Made by a program: the position numbers and the translations under genes. The notes beneath the pieces were generated by a model. That model did no database searches. It saw nothing but the letters and a program-made list of their open reading frames with translations, and was not told where the DNA came from. Shown here piece after piece: positions 32,530-42,600 of a stretch of 44,707 bases of DNA. The DNA is from an uncultured Prevotella sp. GTDB taxonomy: Bacteria; Bacteroidota; Bacteroidia; Bacteroidales; Bacteroidaceae. Within the stretch, counting starts at the first letter, position 1. The number at the start of each line of letters is the position of its first letter. The stretch is from contig ONAK01000025.1 in the NCBI GenBank assembly GCA_900315765.1, positions 1 to 44,707 on the forward strand, written 5' to 3'.

Positions 32530-33564
32530 TCAATCGAATAAGTTCGGCTGCATAATGTTTCCACCGTAAGGGTTGCGGCCAAAGTGCTTATAGGCCAGTT
32601 CGGTAACCATTCGTCCGCGCGGCGTACGTTTGATGAATCCCTCCATGATGAGGAATGGCTCATACACCTCCTCCACGGTGCCCGCATCTTCGCCTATGGC
32701 TGTGGCGATGGTGGTGATGCCCACAGGTCCGCCACGGAACTTATCGATGATGGTAAGCAGAATCTTATTATCGATTTCATCGAGACCATACTTATCGATG
32801 TTCAGTGCCGTCAGGGCTACTTTTGTGATTTTCGTGTCAATCATGCCGTTGCCCTTAACCTGTGCAAAGTCGCGCACTCGGCGCAGCAGCGCATTGGCTA
32901 TACGAGGCGTTCCGCGCGAGCGTCCGGCTATCTCCAGTGCGGCATCCTCTGTGATGGGCACGCCCAGTATGCCTGCCGAGCGCTCAATGATGGCCTGCAG
33001 CGTCTCTGGCTCGTAGTACTCCAGGTGCATGTTAATGCCGAAACGGGCGCGCAGAGGGGCCGTTAGCAGTCCGCTACGTGTGGTGGCACCCACCAGTGTA
33101 AACGGGTTCAGGTCAATCTGTATGCTGCGTGCCGAAGGGCCCTTGTCTATCATAATATCAATGCGGTAGTCCTCCATGGCGCTGTACAGATATTCCTCTA
33201 CTACGGGCGACAGTCGGTGTATCTCGTCGATAAACAGCACGTCGTTCTTCTCAAGCGATGTCAGTATGCCTGCCAGATCGCCTGGCTTGTCGAGCACCGG
33301 ACCGCTGGTAATCTTGAACCCTACGCCCAGCTCGTTGGCGATGATGTTCGATAGGGTGGTCTTTCCCAGTCCTGGCGGACCGTGCAGCAGTGTGTGGTCC
33401 AGCGGTTCGCCACGATATTTGGCTGCCTCTACAAACACCTCCAGGTTCTCAACCACCTTTTTCTGTCCGCTGAAGTCGCTGAAACTCAGTGGTCGCAGAG
33501 CGTTCTCAAAGTCTTTCTCGCCCTGCGCAAAGCGTTCTTCGCGTATATCGAAATCCTCGGTCAT
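32530..33564 (-). CDS. ruvB: Holliday junction branch-migration ATPase RuvB
   Basis: RuvB hexamers drive Holliday-junction branch migration with RuvA. The 344 residues show Walker A (GPPGLGKTT), Walker B (FIDEIHRL), sensor (GATTRSG), the AAA+ lid and the C-terminal winged helix ([20 protein letters not shown]). The tail ends with QPNLFD, distantly like a clamp-binding motif. Its start overlaps the lemA stop by one base (TAATG). ruvA is not in the window. Confidence 0.97.
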   Translation of the reverse strand: MTEDFDIREERFAQGEKDFENALRPLSFSDFSGQKKVVENLEVFVEAAKYRGEPLDHTLLHGPPGLGKTTLSNIIANELGVGFKITSGPVLDKPGDLAGILTSLEKNDVLFIDEIHRLSPVVEEYLYSAMEDYRIDIMIDKGPSARSIQIDLNPFTLVGATTRSGLLTAPLRARFGINMHLEYYEPETLQAIIERSAGILGVPITEDAALEIAGRSRGTPRIANALLRRVRDFAQVKGNGMIDTKITKVALTALNIDKYGLDEIDNKILLTIIDKFRGGPVGITTIATAIGEDAGTVEEVYEPFLIMEGFIKRTPRGRMVTELAYKHFGRNPYGGNIMQPNLFD

Positions 33565-34142
33565 TACTTTTTGAATGCCTCATCAAGGTTAGGATACTCT
33601 TTCTTCTGCTCGTTGTCGGCCTTCAGATAGTCTTTCAGGTCGAAGTGCAGCATCGAAGCCACAAAGCTCGAAGGCCACTGGCGAACCATGCGGTTCATCT
33701 TGGTGGCAGTATCGTTATATACCATACGCGATATGCGTACTTTCTCCTCGTATTCTTTCTGTCCCTCCTGAGCCTTGATATACAGGTCGCTGGCCTTCAG
33801 GTCGGGATACTGTTCTACTACTACGTTCAGTCGGCTCATCATCTGTCCAAGCAGATCGGCCTGCTGGTTGATGGCAGCAGGAGTGTTGGCAGGGGCGTTA
33901 CCGCCACGTGCCTGAACGGTCTGGATAATGGTCTCACTCTCGTGTGCGGCATACTGTGCAGCAGTCTTAGCCAGAGCTATTACTGCATCGAAACGCGAAT
34001 TCAGCTGAACCTCAATCTGGCTCAGAGCGTTCTTACACATCTCGTCAAGGTTTACCAGCGTGCGCTGGGTAGAGATGAAATAGCCTACGACGATAAGCGC
34101 CAAGGCAACAATAATACCTAAAAATGTTCCTAATACTGCCAT
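33564..34142 (-). CDS. lemA: LemA-family protein
   Basis: The 192 residues begin with one membrane helix ([19 protein letters not shown]) followed by a long helical region (about 28-180) with [28 protein letters not shown] and [22 protein letters not shown], typical LemA wording. The function of the family is poorly known; many members lie with signalling or envelope genes. It is first in a run with ruvB, coaD and ybeY and has its own promoter candidate. Confidence 0.9.
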   Translation of the reverse strand: MAVLGTFLGIIVALALIVVGYFISTQRTLVNLDEMCKNALSQIEVQLNSRFDAVIALAKTAAQYAAHESETIIQTVQARGGNAPANTPAAINQQADLLGQMMSRLNVVVEQYPDLKASDLYIKAQEGQKEYEEKVRISRMVYNDTATKMNRMVRQWPSSFVASMLHFDLKDYLKADNEQKKEYPNLDEAFKK

Positions 34143-34171
34143 AATTACGTCATATTAATGTATTATGGCGG

Positions 34172-34179
34172 CAAAGGTA
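34172..34179 (-). promoter_or_regulatory. Candidate -7 element of the lemA-ruvB-coaD-ybeY run
   Basis: The minus strand reads TACCTTTG (34179-34172), about 30 nt before the lemA ATG; no clean -33 TTTG is seen at the usual spacing. Confidence 0.45.
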
Positions 34180-34234
34180 CGAAAAGTTTTTGAAAAACAC
34201 GCTATTCGGCGCTAGAATATGATTTTTTTTCAAA

Positions 34235-34540
34235 TCATTTATCCAAATTAAAGATGTGGTGGAAGCCGCTGAGGCGGAAAATTTCCTTTACGTCTTCGTT
34301 CAGATTGGTTATAGTGACTGTGCCGCCGTACTGCTCGCTGTTTTTCTTGAGTTGCATAAAGAATCGCAGACCCGATGAGCTGATGTACTCCATGTCTTTG
34401 CAGTCGATGGTCAGATGCTGGCTGGCCAGGTCGGTGATGCGGTTCAACACGTCGTTCAACTGTGTGGTGGCTACTGTGTCAAATTCTCCCTGAAGTGTTA
34501 CGGCTACGTCGTTTCCGTTTTGCTGAATGTTTACTTTCAT
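34235..34540 (-). CDS. STAS-domain anti-sigma factor antagonist (SpoIIAA/RsbV-like)
   Basis: The 101 residues form one STAS domain: GEFDTVATTQLNDVL, then IDCKDMEYISSSGLRF, where the second or third Ser of ISSSG is the expected phosphorylation site. In partner switching, the unphosphorylated form binds the kinase (RsbW-like) and frees its other partner. It lies 42 nt after the SpoIIE/kinase fusion gene, which carries both the phosphatase and the kinase domain for it. Confidence 0.9.
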   Translation of the reverse strand: MKVNIQQNGNDVAVTLQGEFDTVATTQLNDVLNRITDLASQHLTIDCKDMEYISSSGLRFFMQLKKNSEQYGGTVTITNLNEDVKEIFRLSGFHHIFNLDK

Positions 34541-34582
34541 TTTTGTTGTATTATTTTTTGTGATTATTATTTTCTGCTTTAT

Positions 34583-36679
34583 TTAAGAACCTATCTCCTT
34601 GATAAGGGTGAGCACGTTGCGGCCATCGTCCGTGCGCTCATAGGTAACCTTGTCCATGATGTGTTGGTACAGATAGATGCCCAGTCCGCCGGTCTGACGG
34701 TCATTGATGGCTTGTTCTACGTCTACAGCCTGTTGGGCGAGCGGGTTGAAAGGCTTACCGCTGTCGGTGATGATAAAGGTAAGTCGTCCCTTATGCAACT
34801 CGTCAGTGGCAGGCTGAGCCTGCATGTCAATCCGGATGGTGCCTAGCTCTCCTTTCTGAAAGGCATAGTTGATAACGTTTACTACTGCTTCCTCAATGGC
34901 GAGGCGGATTTTTCTGGTGTTCTGCTGGCTGCATCCCATACATTCGCAATAATCTCGAATCAGAGGTTTGAGGCGGGAAATCTCCTCTACGTCGTTGTTA
35001 ATGATGATTGCCGGCGACTGGGCGGCTGCATCGTTGCGGATGCACATGAGTGTCATATCGTCTCGCTGCTCAGCAGGCCCCATGAACTTACACGTTTCAC
35101 TGATGATGGCCTCGGTCAGACTGCCTACATCCTCCTTACTGAGCTCACTGACTGCCGACATCAGGCGTTTTGTTCCCATAAACTGGCGTTTCGTGTTACG
35201 TGCTTCGGTAATGCCGTCGGTGTACATCACCAGGAGCGAACCTTGGGTGAATAGTGCTCCGTGCTGATGGAACACGTAGTTGGCGTCGTAGCCGATGGGA
35301 ATGTCGGGATCCGTCTCCAGCAGCTGTCCGTTGAGTACTGGTGGGTTGTGTCCGGCATTACAGAAGGTGAGCAGTCCGTGGCGGGTATCGAGCTTGCCTA
35401 CAAAAGCCGTGATGAAGATGAGGTTGGGATTACGCTCAGAGATGACACTGTTGATTTCGCTCACTATCTCCAACGGTGTATCAAGATGGCGTGAGGCTAT
35501 ACGGAACGTGGCCACTGTGCCTGCCATGACCATTGCAGCAGGGAGCCCCTTGCCTGATACATCGCCGATGATGAAGTAGAGTGCGTCGTCTTTCTGATAG
35601 AAGTCGTAGAGGTCGCCGCCCACCTCCTTCATAGGTATCAGGGCAGCATGTAGCGACGGCGGGAAATCCTGGTGCAGCATATTCATTTGTATGTCGTGAG
35701 CAATGCGCATCTCGCCCTCAATAATCTGCTGCTGTTCGCGGGTCTTGTTGAGGATGAAGAGGTTGTGCAGGCTGCGCTGTATGATAAATGCCAGCATCAG
35801 CAATCCCGTAATCATCAGGGCCAGCGAGATGAGGTTCTGGCGGATGGCAGGTCCGAAGACGGCCCTTTTCGGGATAGCCAGTCGTACCTGTAGCTTATTT
35901 GTAGAGTCCACCATTTCGCTCGATGTGGAGTTAGAGGGTGTGAGGGTGGTGGTGGCTATCAGGAAACGTTCTGGCGAATAGTTCGTGTCATCCGTCGATA
36001 CCAGCATGTGTCCCTCGCTGTCAAGCAGCTGACACACGGAGCCGGCATAAGGCTCTATGCCCTTCAGTAGTTTCTGAAGCGTCTGTAGCGACACGTCGAT
36101 ACCGATGACGGCAGCCATCTTGCCTTTTTTGTCGTATACCGGTTTACTGAGTGTCATCACGATGGCGTTGTGCTGCGAGTGGTCCACATAGGGCGGTGTC
36201 CATTTCGGGCGGCATAGTGTATCTCCGTCAACGTCGCGATACCACTTCTGCTTGAAGTAGTCGTGCGTCTTTCTACCGCCTTGCTCCCTAACCAGCAGAC
36301 TGTCGTGCCTGATGCACCGAGGCTGGAACCAACGACCTTTTGAGGGGTAGTAGTTGGGACTGAAGGCAATGAATACGGCCTTGATGAAAGTCGACGTTTC
36401 TATCGTTTCTTCGGCAATGCCGTACATGTTGTCAGGACGGTTCAACTGCTCTGATACCTTCTGCCCCAGTTCGTCTATGGCCATCTTTACGTCGTAGAGT
36501 TCCCACATAATGTTCAGATTGGCTATCCTCAACTTGCTTTCCATCAGGAGGCGGGCGTTTTCCTGATCTTGCCTGTAGTCCTTATACAGGTTGCCCCCCA
36601 TGATGACAACAATGAAGAGTGCGGCACCTATCAGTGTAGGTATGCCCTTGGCGCGAACATGTGCTAAAGATGCTTTCAT
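34583..36679 (-). CDS. Membrane sensor with SpoIIE-type phosphatase and RsbW-like kinase domains
   Basis: The 698 residues run: membrane helix (about 12-30), an extracytoplasmic dCache-type sensor (about 35-280, with WYRDVDGDT and SKPVYDKKGKMAAVIGIDVS), a second helix (about 285-305), a PP2C/SpoIIE phosphatase (about 320-550; VGGDLYDFY, GDVSGKGLPAAM, YTDGITEA, RDDMTLM), and a C-terminal GHKL ATPase (about 560-698; EEAVVNVINYA, DSGKPFNP, GGLGIYLY) like RsbW. So one protein can both dephosphorylate and phosphorylate the STAS partner in response to an external ligand. ATG 36679 overlaps the NRPS stop (ATGA), coupling it to NRPS translation. The controlled partner, sigma factor or other, is not in the window. 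Confidence 0.9.
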   Translation of the reverse strand: MKASLAHVRAKGIPTLIGAALFIVVIMGGNLYKDYRQDQENARLLMESKLRIANLNIMWELYDVKMAIDELGQKVSEQLNRPDNMYGIAEETIETSTFIKAVFIAFSPNYYPSKGRWFQPRCIRHDSLLVREQGGRKTHDYFKQKWYRDVDGDTLCRPKWTPPYVDHSQHNAIVMTLSKPVYDKKGKMAAVIGIDVSLQTLQKLLKGIEPYAGSVCQLLDSEGHMLVSTDDTNYSPERFLIATTTLTPSNSTSSEMVDSTNKLQVRLAIPKRAVFGPAIRQNLISLALMITGLLMLAFIIQRSLHNLFILNKTREQQQIIEGEMRIAHDIQMNMLHQDFPPSLHAALIPMKEVGGDLYDFYQKDDALYFIIGDVSGKGLPAAMVMAGTVATFRIASRHLDTPLEIVSEINSVISERNPNLIFITAFVGKLDTRHGLLTFCNAGHNPPVLNGQLLETDPDIPIGYDANYVFHQHGALFTQGSLLVMYTDGITEARNTKRQFMGTKRLMSAVSELSKEDVGSLTEAIISETCKFMGPAEQRDDMTLMCIRNDAAAQSPAIIINNDVEEISRLKPLIRDYCECMGCSQQNTRKIRLAIEEAVVNVINYAFQKGELGTIRIDMQAQPATDELHKGRLTFIITDSGKPFNPLAQQAVDVEQAINDRQTGGLGIYLYQHIMDKVTYERTDDGRNVLTLIKEIGS

Positions 36680-39600
36680 GACCTCTTTCTGTCAAAAAAT
36701 CCTAATCCGTCGATAGCTTTGAGCAGGCGCTCTACATAGTCCCATGCAGTATCGCTCCAGAGGAATCCCAGACGGTGGAGTACGGCACAGGTATAGCGGT
36801 TGTCGCGCTCTATGAAAACGGCCTTTTGTCCGTGGGTCATATCCTGATAAGCCATCAGGGCTGAGAGTATCTTTGCCTTCTCCGGGTCTCTTCCGGCTTC
36901 AACAAGCGCTTTCTCAAAGTCCTCAGCTTCTACAAAGCGTATATCCTTTCCAACCTTATTCATGAGTTTCAGCACATCGCCAAGCAGTTCTGTATGGTTG
37001 TTGAATGGTTGGAATACCGTACATTCTTTTGGCGTTGATGCGAGCAGCACCACAGCCTTGGCAGTCTGGTCGATGGGCGACAACTCGGTCAGTTCGTCAT
37101 AACTGTCGTAAGGACAGCAGTTGAGTGTGTAGAACGTCTTGAGGCGGCCCATGAAGCTGTTGCTCTCAAAGTTAACCTGGAACTCGCCGTCGTAGCTGCG
37201 CGGTGCCAGATTGCCCACGCGCATCACCTTACCTTTAAGCCCATGGTGTGCAACGGCATCGAGAACAAATCGCTCTGCCAGGAATTTAGAGTGAATGTAG
37301 CGGTTATCCAGGAACTGTCCGAACCAGAACTTACGCTCGTCGAATTTAGGCACTTCTTCGCCGTTATTGCGGATTATCAAGATCTCGCCAATGGAGGTCG
37401 TAGAGATATGCACCAGTTTGGCGCCAGTCTTCAGACAGAATTCCACGCAACGCTGTGCTCCGCCAATATTCACGTCTTCAATATCTGAACTCTTCGAGAA
37501 GTGCTTCACATTGGCAGCACAGTTGAAGACAGTGTCTATTTTAGAGGTGAGGGTGGAGAGGTCTTGGGTTACGTCGCCGTTCACGACGAAGAGGCGCGTG
37601 CCGAAGAGCTCCTTGTACGACTTCTCGAAATAGTAGAACAGCAGGTTCTTCAGTCGTCGCTCTGCTGTCTGCTGGTCCTGACCACGCACCAGACATGTGA
37701 TGGTAGCTGCATCAGAATCGATGAGTTCGCGCAGCACGTGTATGCCCAGATAGCCTGTAGCACCTGTAAGTAGTACATGGCCTAACTGCTGGCGTTCGCC
37801 CTTTAGGAATGATTCCACGTTGTTTTGCTGCAAAATGGCATTGATGCCGGTGTAATCGAAGTTAGTCACCTCGTCATCAGTATTCTCTACAGGAGTCTCG
37901 CCAGTCACAAACTGCGCCAGCAGACGTGGTGTGGCATGTGTGAAGACGTCGCCATAAGCCACGTGGTGACCTGCCTTGTCAGCCTCGATAATCATCTTTG
38001 TTACCATGAGCGATGTGCCGCCAAGTTCAAAGAAGTTGTCGGTAGCACCGATTTTTTCCATAGACAATACTTCGCTGAAGATACCGCAGAAGAGTTTCTC
38101 GGTATCGTTAGCGGGTTCCACATAATTGTGATCGGCAGCCTGAATCACAGGAGCTGGCAACGCCTTCTTGTTTACCTTCTGGTTCTGGTTCAGCGGAATG
38201 CTGTCTATCTGCATCGTGGCAGCGGGAATCATGTATGAAGGTTTCTGCTTGCCGATGAAATCGTTCAATTCCTTGATGTCTATCTGTTCATTGCTGACGA
38301 TATAGGCTGCTATGAACTTACCGCCATTCTCGTAGTCAAATGCCTGTATGGTAGCATCCTTGATACCTGGGAACTCACGGATAACGGCCTCTACCTCTTT
38401 CAGTTCGATGCGGAAACCGCGAATCTTCACCTGACTGTCCTTTCGGCCTACAAACTGGATATTGCCATCGGGCAGGTAGCGCACGATGTCGCCGGTGCGG
38501 TAGCAGCGCCCCCATGGTGTCTCGATGAAAGACTCGGCGGTCTTCTCAGGACGATTCAGATAGCCACGTCCCACTTGAGGACCATTGACCCACAACTCTC
38601 CGGCAGCACCCATAGGCAACCTGTGTCCTTGTGCATCCATGATGTACAGATGCATATTCTCCACAGCCTTTCCAATCGGAATGTTCTGCAGCTTCTCCGT
38701 CACAGGAAATGCCGTTATATAACAGATACTCTCTGAAGGACCATATCCGTTCAGGAGCAAATAGGATGGAGGATTGACATCTGCCAACTTCTCGCCGCCT
38801 GTGATAAAGGCTTTCAGGGAGTGATTGGATATATCGTTGACAAAAGAGCGTGCCACCTGTGTTGTCATAAACGCATGGGTGATGCTGTTCTTTTCAAAAT
38901 AGTCGTTAAGTGCTATAAGGTCAAGACGAATCTCCTCTGGAATAATGTATGTGGTAGCCCCGACTATGAGTGGTGACCATAATTCCTGCAAACAAGCATC
39001 GAATCCGAAACTGGCGTACGCTCCTATGTGACTGTCAGCTTCGATATGCATTTCATGTATGTTCATGTGACAGAAAGCCACCACATTCCTATGCTCGAGT
39101 TGGCAACCCTTGGGCACTCCTGTAGAGCCGCTGGTGTAAATTAACGTAAAGAGGCTCTCTGGCTTAGGCCCGTCAAAAACCTTGGAATCCTTCAGGTTCC
39201 CGATGTCTTTTGTAAACAATACCTCACCTTGGTATTCATCTACTAACGGGCGCAGCTCCTCGTCGGCGATGAGCATCTGGGCATGAGCATCCTGCATCAT
39301 GAAGTTCAGGCGCTCCTTGGGATAGCTTGGATCCAGCGGCTGATAGGCACAACCGGCCTTCAATACACCCAGAGAGGCAAGAACCATCCACTCACAGCGT
39401 GGAATGAGAATGGAGACAACGGGCTCACCGTTGTCAACAGTCTGCCCGGCTTCGTCGCCTGACTTTGCCAAGAGCTGTAAGCGGTCAACGATATATCCTG
39501 CAATCCTGTTGGATATCTCGTCCACTTGCTGATAGGTCAGTCGCACATCTTGATAAACCACGGCGATGTTGTCGGGCACACGCTCTACCTGCTTGCGAAA

Positions 39601-42600
39601 CAGCGAAACGATGGTCTGGGTGTCGTCGTAGGGAACATTAGTCTGGTTGAAACTGTCGAGCAAGGTTGTCTGCTTTTCATCAAGCAGCGAAATGCTTTTA
39701 AGCTTCGCATCAGGATTGCAGATAAAGGCGTTAGCCGCATTGTTGATTGACTGTGCCAGACTCTGCATCAGTTCCTGACTATAACGTCCGTTGTCGTATT
39801 GCAGGCAGATGCATGGTTTACCTGATGGATCAGGCATGATGAAGAATGCGATTCGGAATTTTGGCGTATCCGACTCAAACATTTTCATAGTCACTGGTTG
39901 CCCTTTGTACTCATGACCTTCTAATACACCCATTTGGTAAGCGAATATAATCTCTGCCGAGAGATCGTAGTCGGCAGCGATACGTGCGAATGGATATGTC
40001 TCATGTCGCAGTGTCTCATCAAAGTTCTTGCTGGTCTCGTTGATGAAATCCATTACGCTTTGTTCCTCAATGAAGGCGCTCAATGCCAGTGTGTTGACAA
40101 ACATACCCACGGTGTTGCTGATACGCAGGTCAGAACGTCCGTTGCTGATGGTGGTGATGCACAGCTGCTCGTTGTTGGTGAAGCGGGCGAGTGCATAGAA
40201 TGTGGCAGCAAGAAGGTGGTGGGCTGGCGATATATTGTTCTGGCGACAGAAACTATCGATTTTATCGAAGTTCAGCGGCGTGTAGATTGTGCCTACCAAG
40301 CCTTGTTCCTTAGGATTGACCAGGTCTGCAGTTATTTCCGTAGCGCCTTCTATCTTATCCAGTCGCTCCTGGAAGAAATGGTGTGCCTCGGCATATTCCT
40401 GACTGCTCTCTGCTTCTTTCTGTGCAGCCACAAAGTCGGCGTATGTAAAAGTCTCAGGCTCTATCTTCTTGCCGTTCATCAGATCGCACAACTGATCTAT
40501 GAATAGGTCAAACGAAGCACCGTCAAATATCAGGTGATGCACATCAGCCAAGAGATAAACATTTTCCTCGGTGGTAACAATTTCCATACGATACAAAGGT
40601 CCTTGTCTCAGGTTAAACGGCTTGACGAAATCCGCCATATATTTCTCTATTTCAGCTTCGCTTAGCTGGCTTTGTGCAATGACAACAGGTTGGTTTACAT
40701 CCATCATTTGTATGATATCACCTCCCTCACTGTCAAAATGCACGTGGAACTGCGGGTGAGCTTTAATAATCGTTTCTACCGATTTACTGAACAGCTGCAC
40801 ATCGGTTCCTTTTGGGAAACGTATTGCCGCTGGTATATTATACACCGTAGAAGTGGGTTGCCTCATGCAATCCACATACACACCCATCTGTGCGTACGAC
40901 AGCGGGATGCTACTCATGTCGGCATGCGCCACCTCGGCAGTTTCCTGCTTGGTCGCATCGCCGCTCATGAAGGCCTTCAGTATCTCGTTCTCTATGCTTT
41001 GCACGCTACCTGTCTTGGCCAGAGCCTTCGAGTCAAGCGTTACGCCGAAGCGTTTGTTGATCTGTATAGCGAGTTTGATGGCCATGATAGACGTCAGACC
41101 CACATAACCCAGCACTGTTGTCACACCGAAATCCTTGGTATTGATGATTTGTGAGATGAGGCTGTGTATCTCCTGCTCCAGCACATTCATGGGCACGTTG
41201 CGTTCCCCTTCTGCGCCGCTGGCTTTCTTTTCGGGCTTGGGCAGGGCTTTCTTGTTCACCTTCTGGTTCTGGTTCAGCGGAATGCGGTCTATCTGCATCG
41301 TTACGGCCGGCACCATGTAGGGCGGCTTCTGTTCGAGGATAAAGCTATTGAGTGCCTCGATATCTATTGGCTCGTTACTTACTATGTAAGCTGCTATGAA
41401 CTTGCCGCCGCCCTCTTCCTCGAAGGCCTGCACGGTGGCATCTTTGATACCCGGGAACTCGCGGATAACGGTCTCTACCTCTTTCAGTTCGATGCGGAAA
41501 CCGCGAATCTTCACCTGACTGTCCTTTCGGCCTACAAACAGAATGTTTCCATCAGGCAGATAGCGCACGATGTCTCCCGTACGATAGACACGTGCATACT
41601 GACTGGTGGGCGTTGCAAACGGATTGTTGATGAACACCTCGGCAGTCTTTTCCGGACGGTTCAGGTAGCCGCGACCAACATGCGGCCCGCTAACCCACAG
41701 CTCACCGGCAGCGCCTACGGGCAGACGGTGCCCTGCGCTATCTACAACATATAGTTTAACATTGTCCAGTGCCGCTCCAATCGGAATATCCTTCATGGTC
41801 TTCGATATTTTGAAGCGGGTGATGCAGACGGTTCCTTCTGTTGGACCATAGATATTGGTCAGTGTAACGTTCGATGGTGGGGTAAGCGAAGCCAACTTTT
41901 CGCCCCCCACGGAGATATGTTTCAGCGAGTGGTTCTCGATGCTGGTGGCAAACTGATAGCCCACCTGTGTGGTCATGAACGAATGGGTGATCTGGTTCTG
42001 CTCGAAATATTCGTTCAGTGCGATGAGATCCAGACGCAACTCCTCAGGAACGATATATACTGTGGCGCCACAGGTCAGTGCCGGATACATATCCATCATG
42101 TTGGCATCGAAGCCATAACTAGCGTAGGCAGCTACACGACTGTCGGGAGTTAGTTCGTAATAGCGCTGATACCAGTGGCAGAAACATACCAGATTGGCGT
42201 GAGTAAGCTGGCACCCCTTGGGAACTCCTGTTGAACCCGAGGTGTAGAGTAGAATGAAAAGGCGGTCTGGATTTAACTGAGAGGTGAGAATGTGAGAAGG
42301 TGAGGAGGTGAGAGTGGGGATGTCCTTGGTCAGTAATACCTCGCCTTGGTATTCATCTGCTAACGGGCGCAGCTCCTCGTCGGCGATGAGCATCTGGGCA
42401 TGAGCATCCTGCATCATGAAGTTCAGGCGCTCCTTGGGATAGCTTGGGTCCAGCGGCTGATAGGCACAACCGGCCTTCAATACACCCAGAGAGGCAATAG
42501 CCATCCACTCGCAGCGCGGAATGAGAATGGAGACAACTGGCTCACTGTTGTCAACAGTCTGCCCGGCTCCGTCGCCTGACTTTGCCAAGAGCTGTAAGCG

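Noticed and set aside
32530..32550. Clamp-binding motif QPNLF at the RuvB C-terminus
   Set aside because: The match is poor and RuvB is not known to need the clamp; noted only as resemblance.
32073..32687. 204-residue version of CoaD
   Set aside because: The extra N-terminal 53 residues lie inside ruvB in another frame; CoaD proteins start at MRKGIFVGSFNP (32528).
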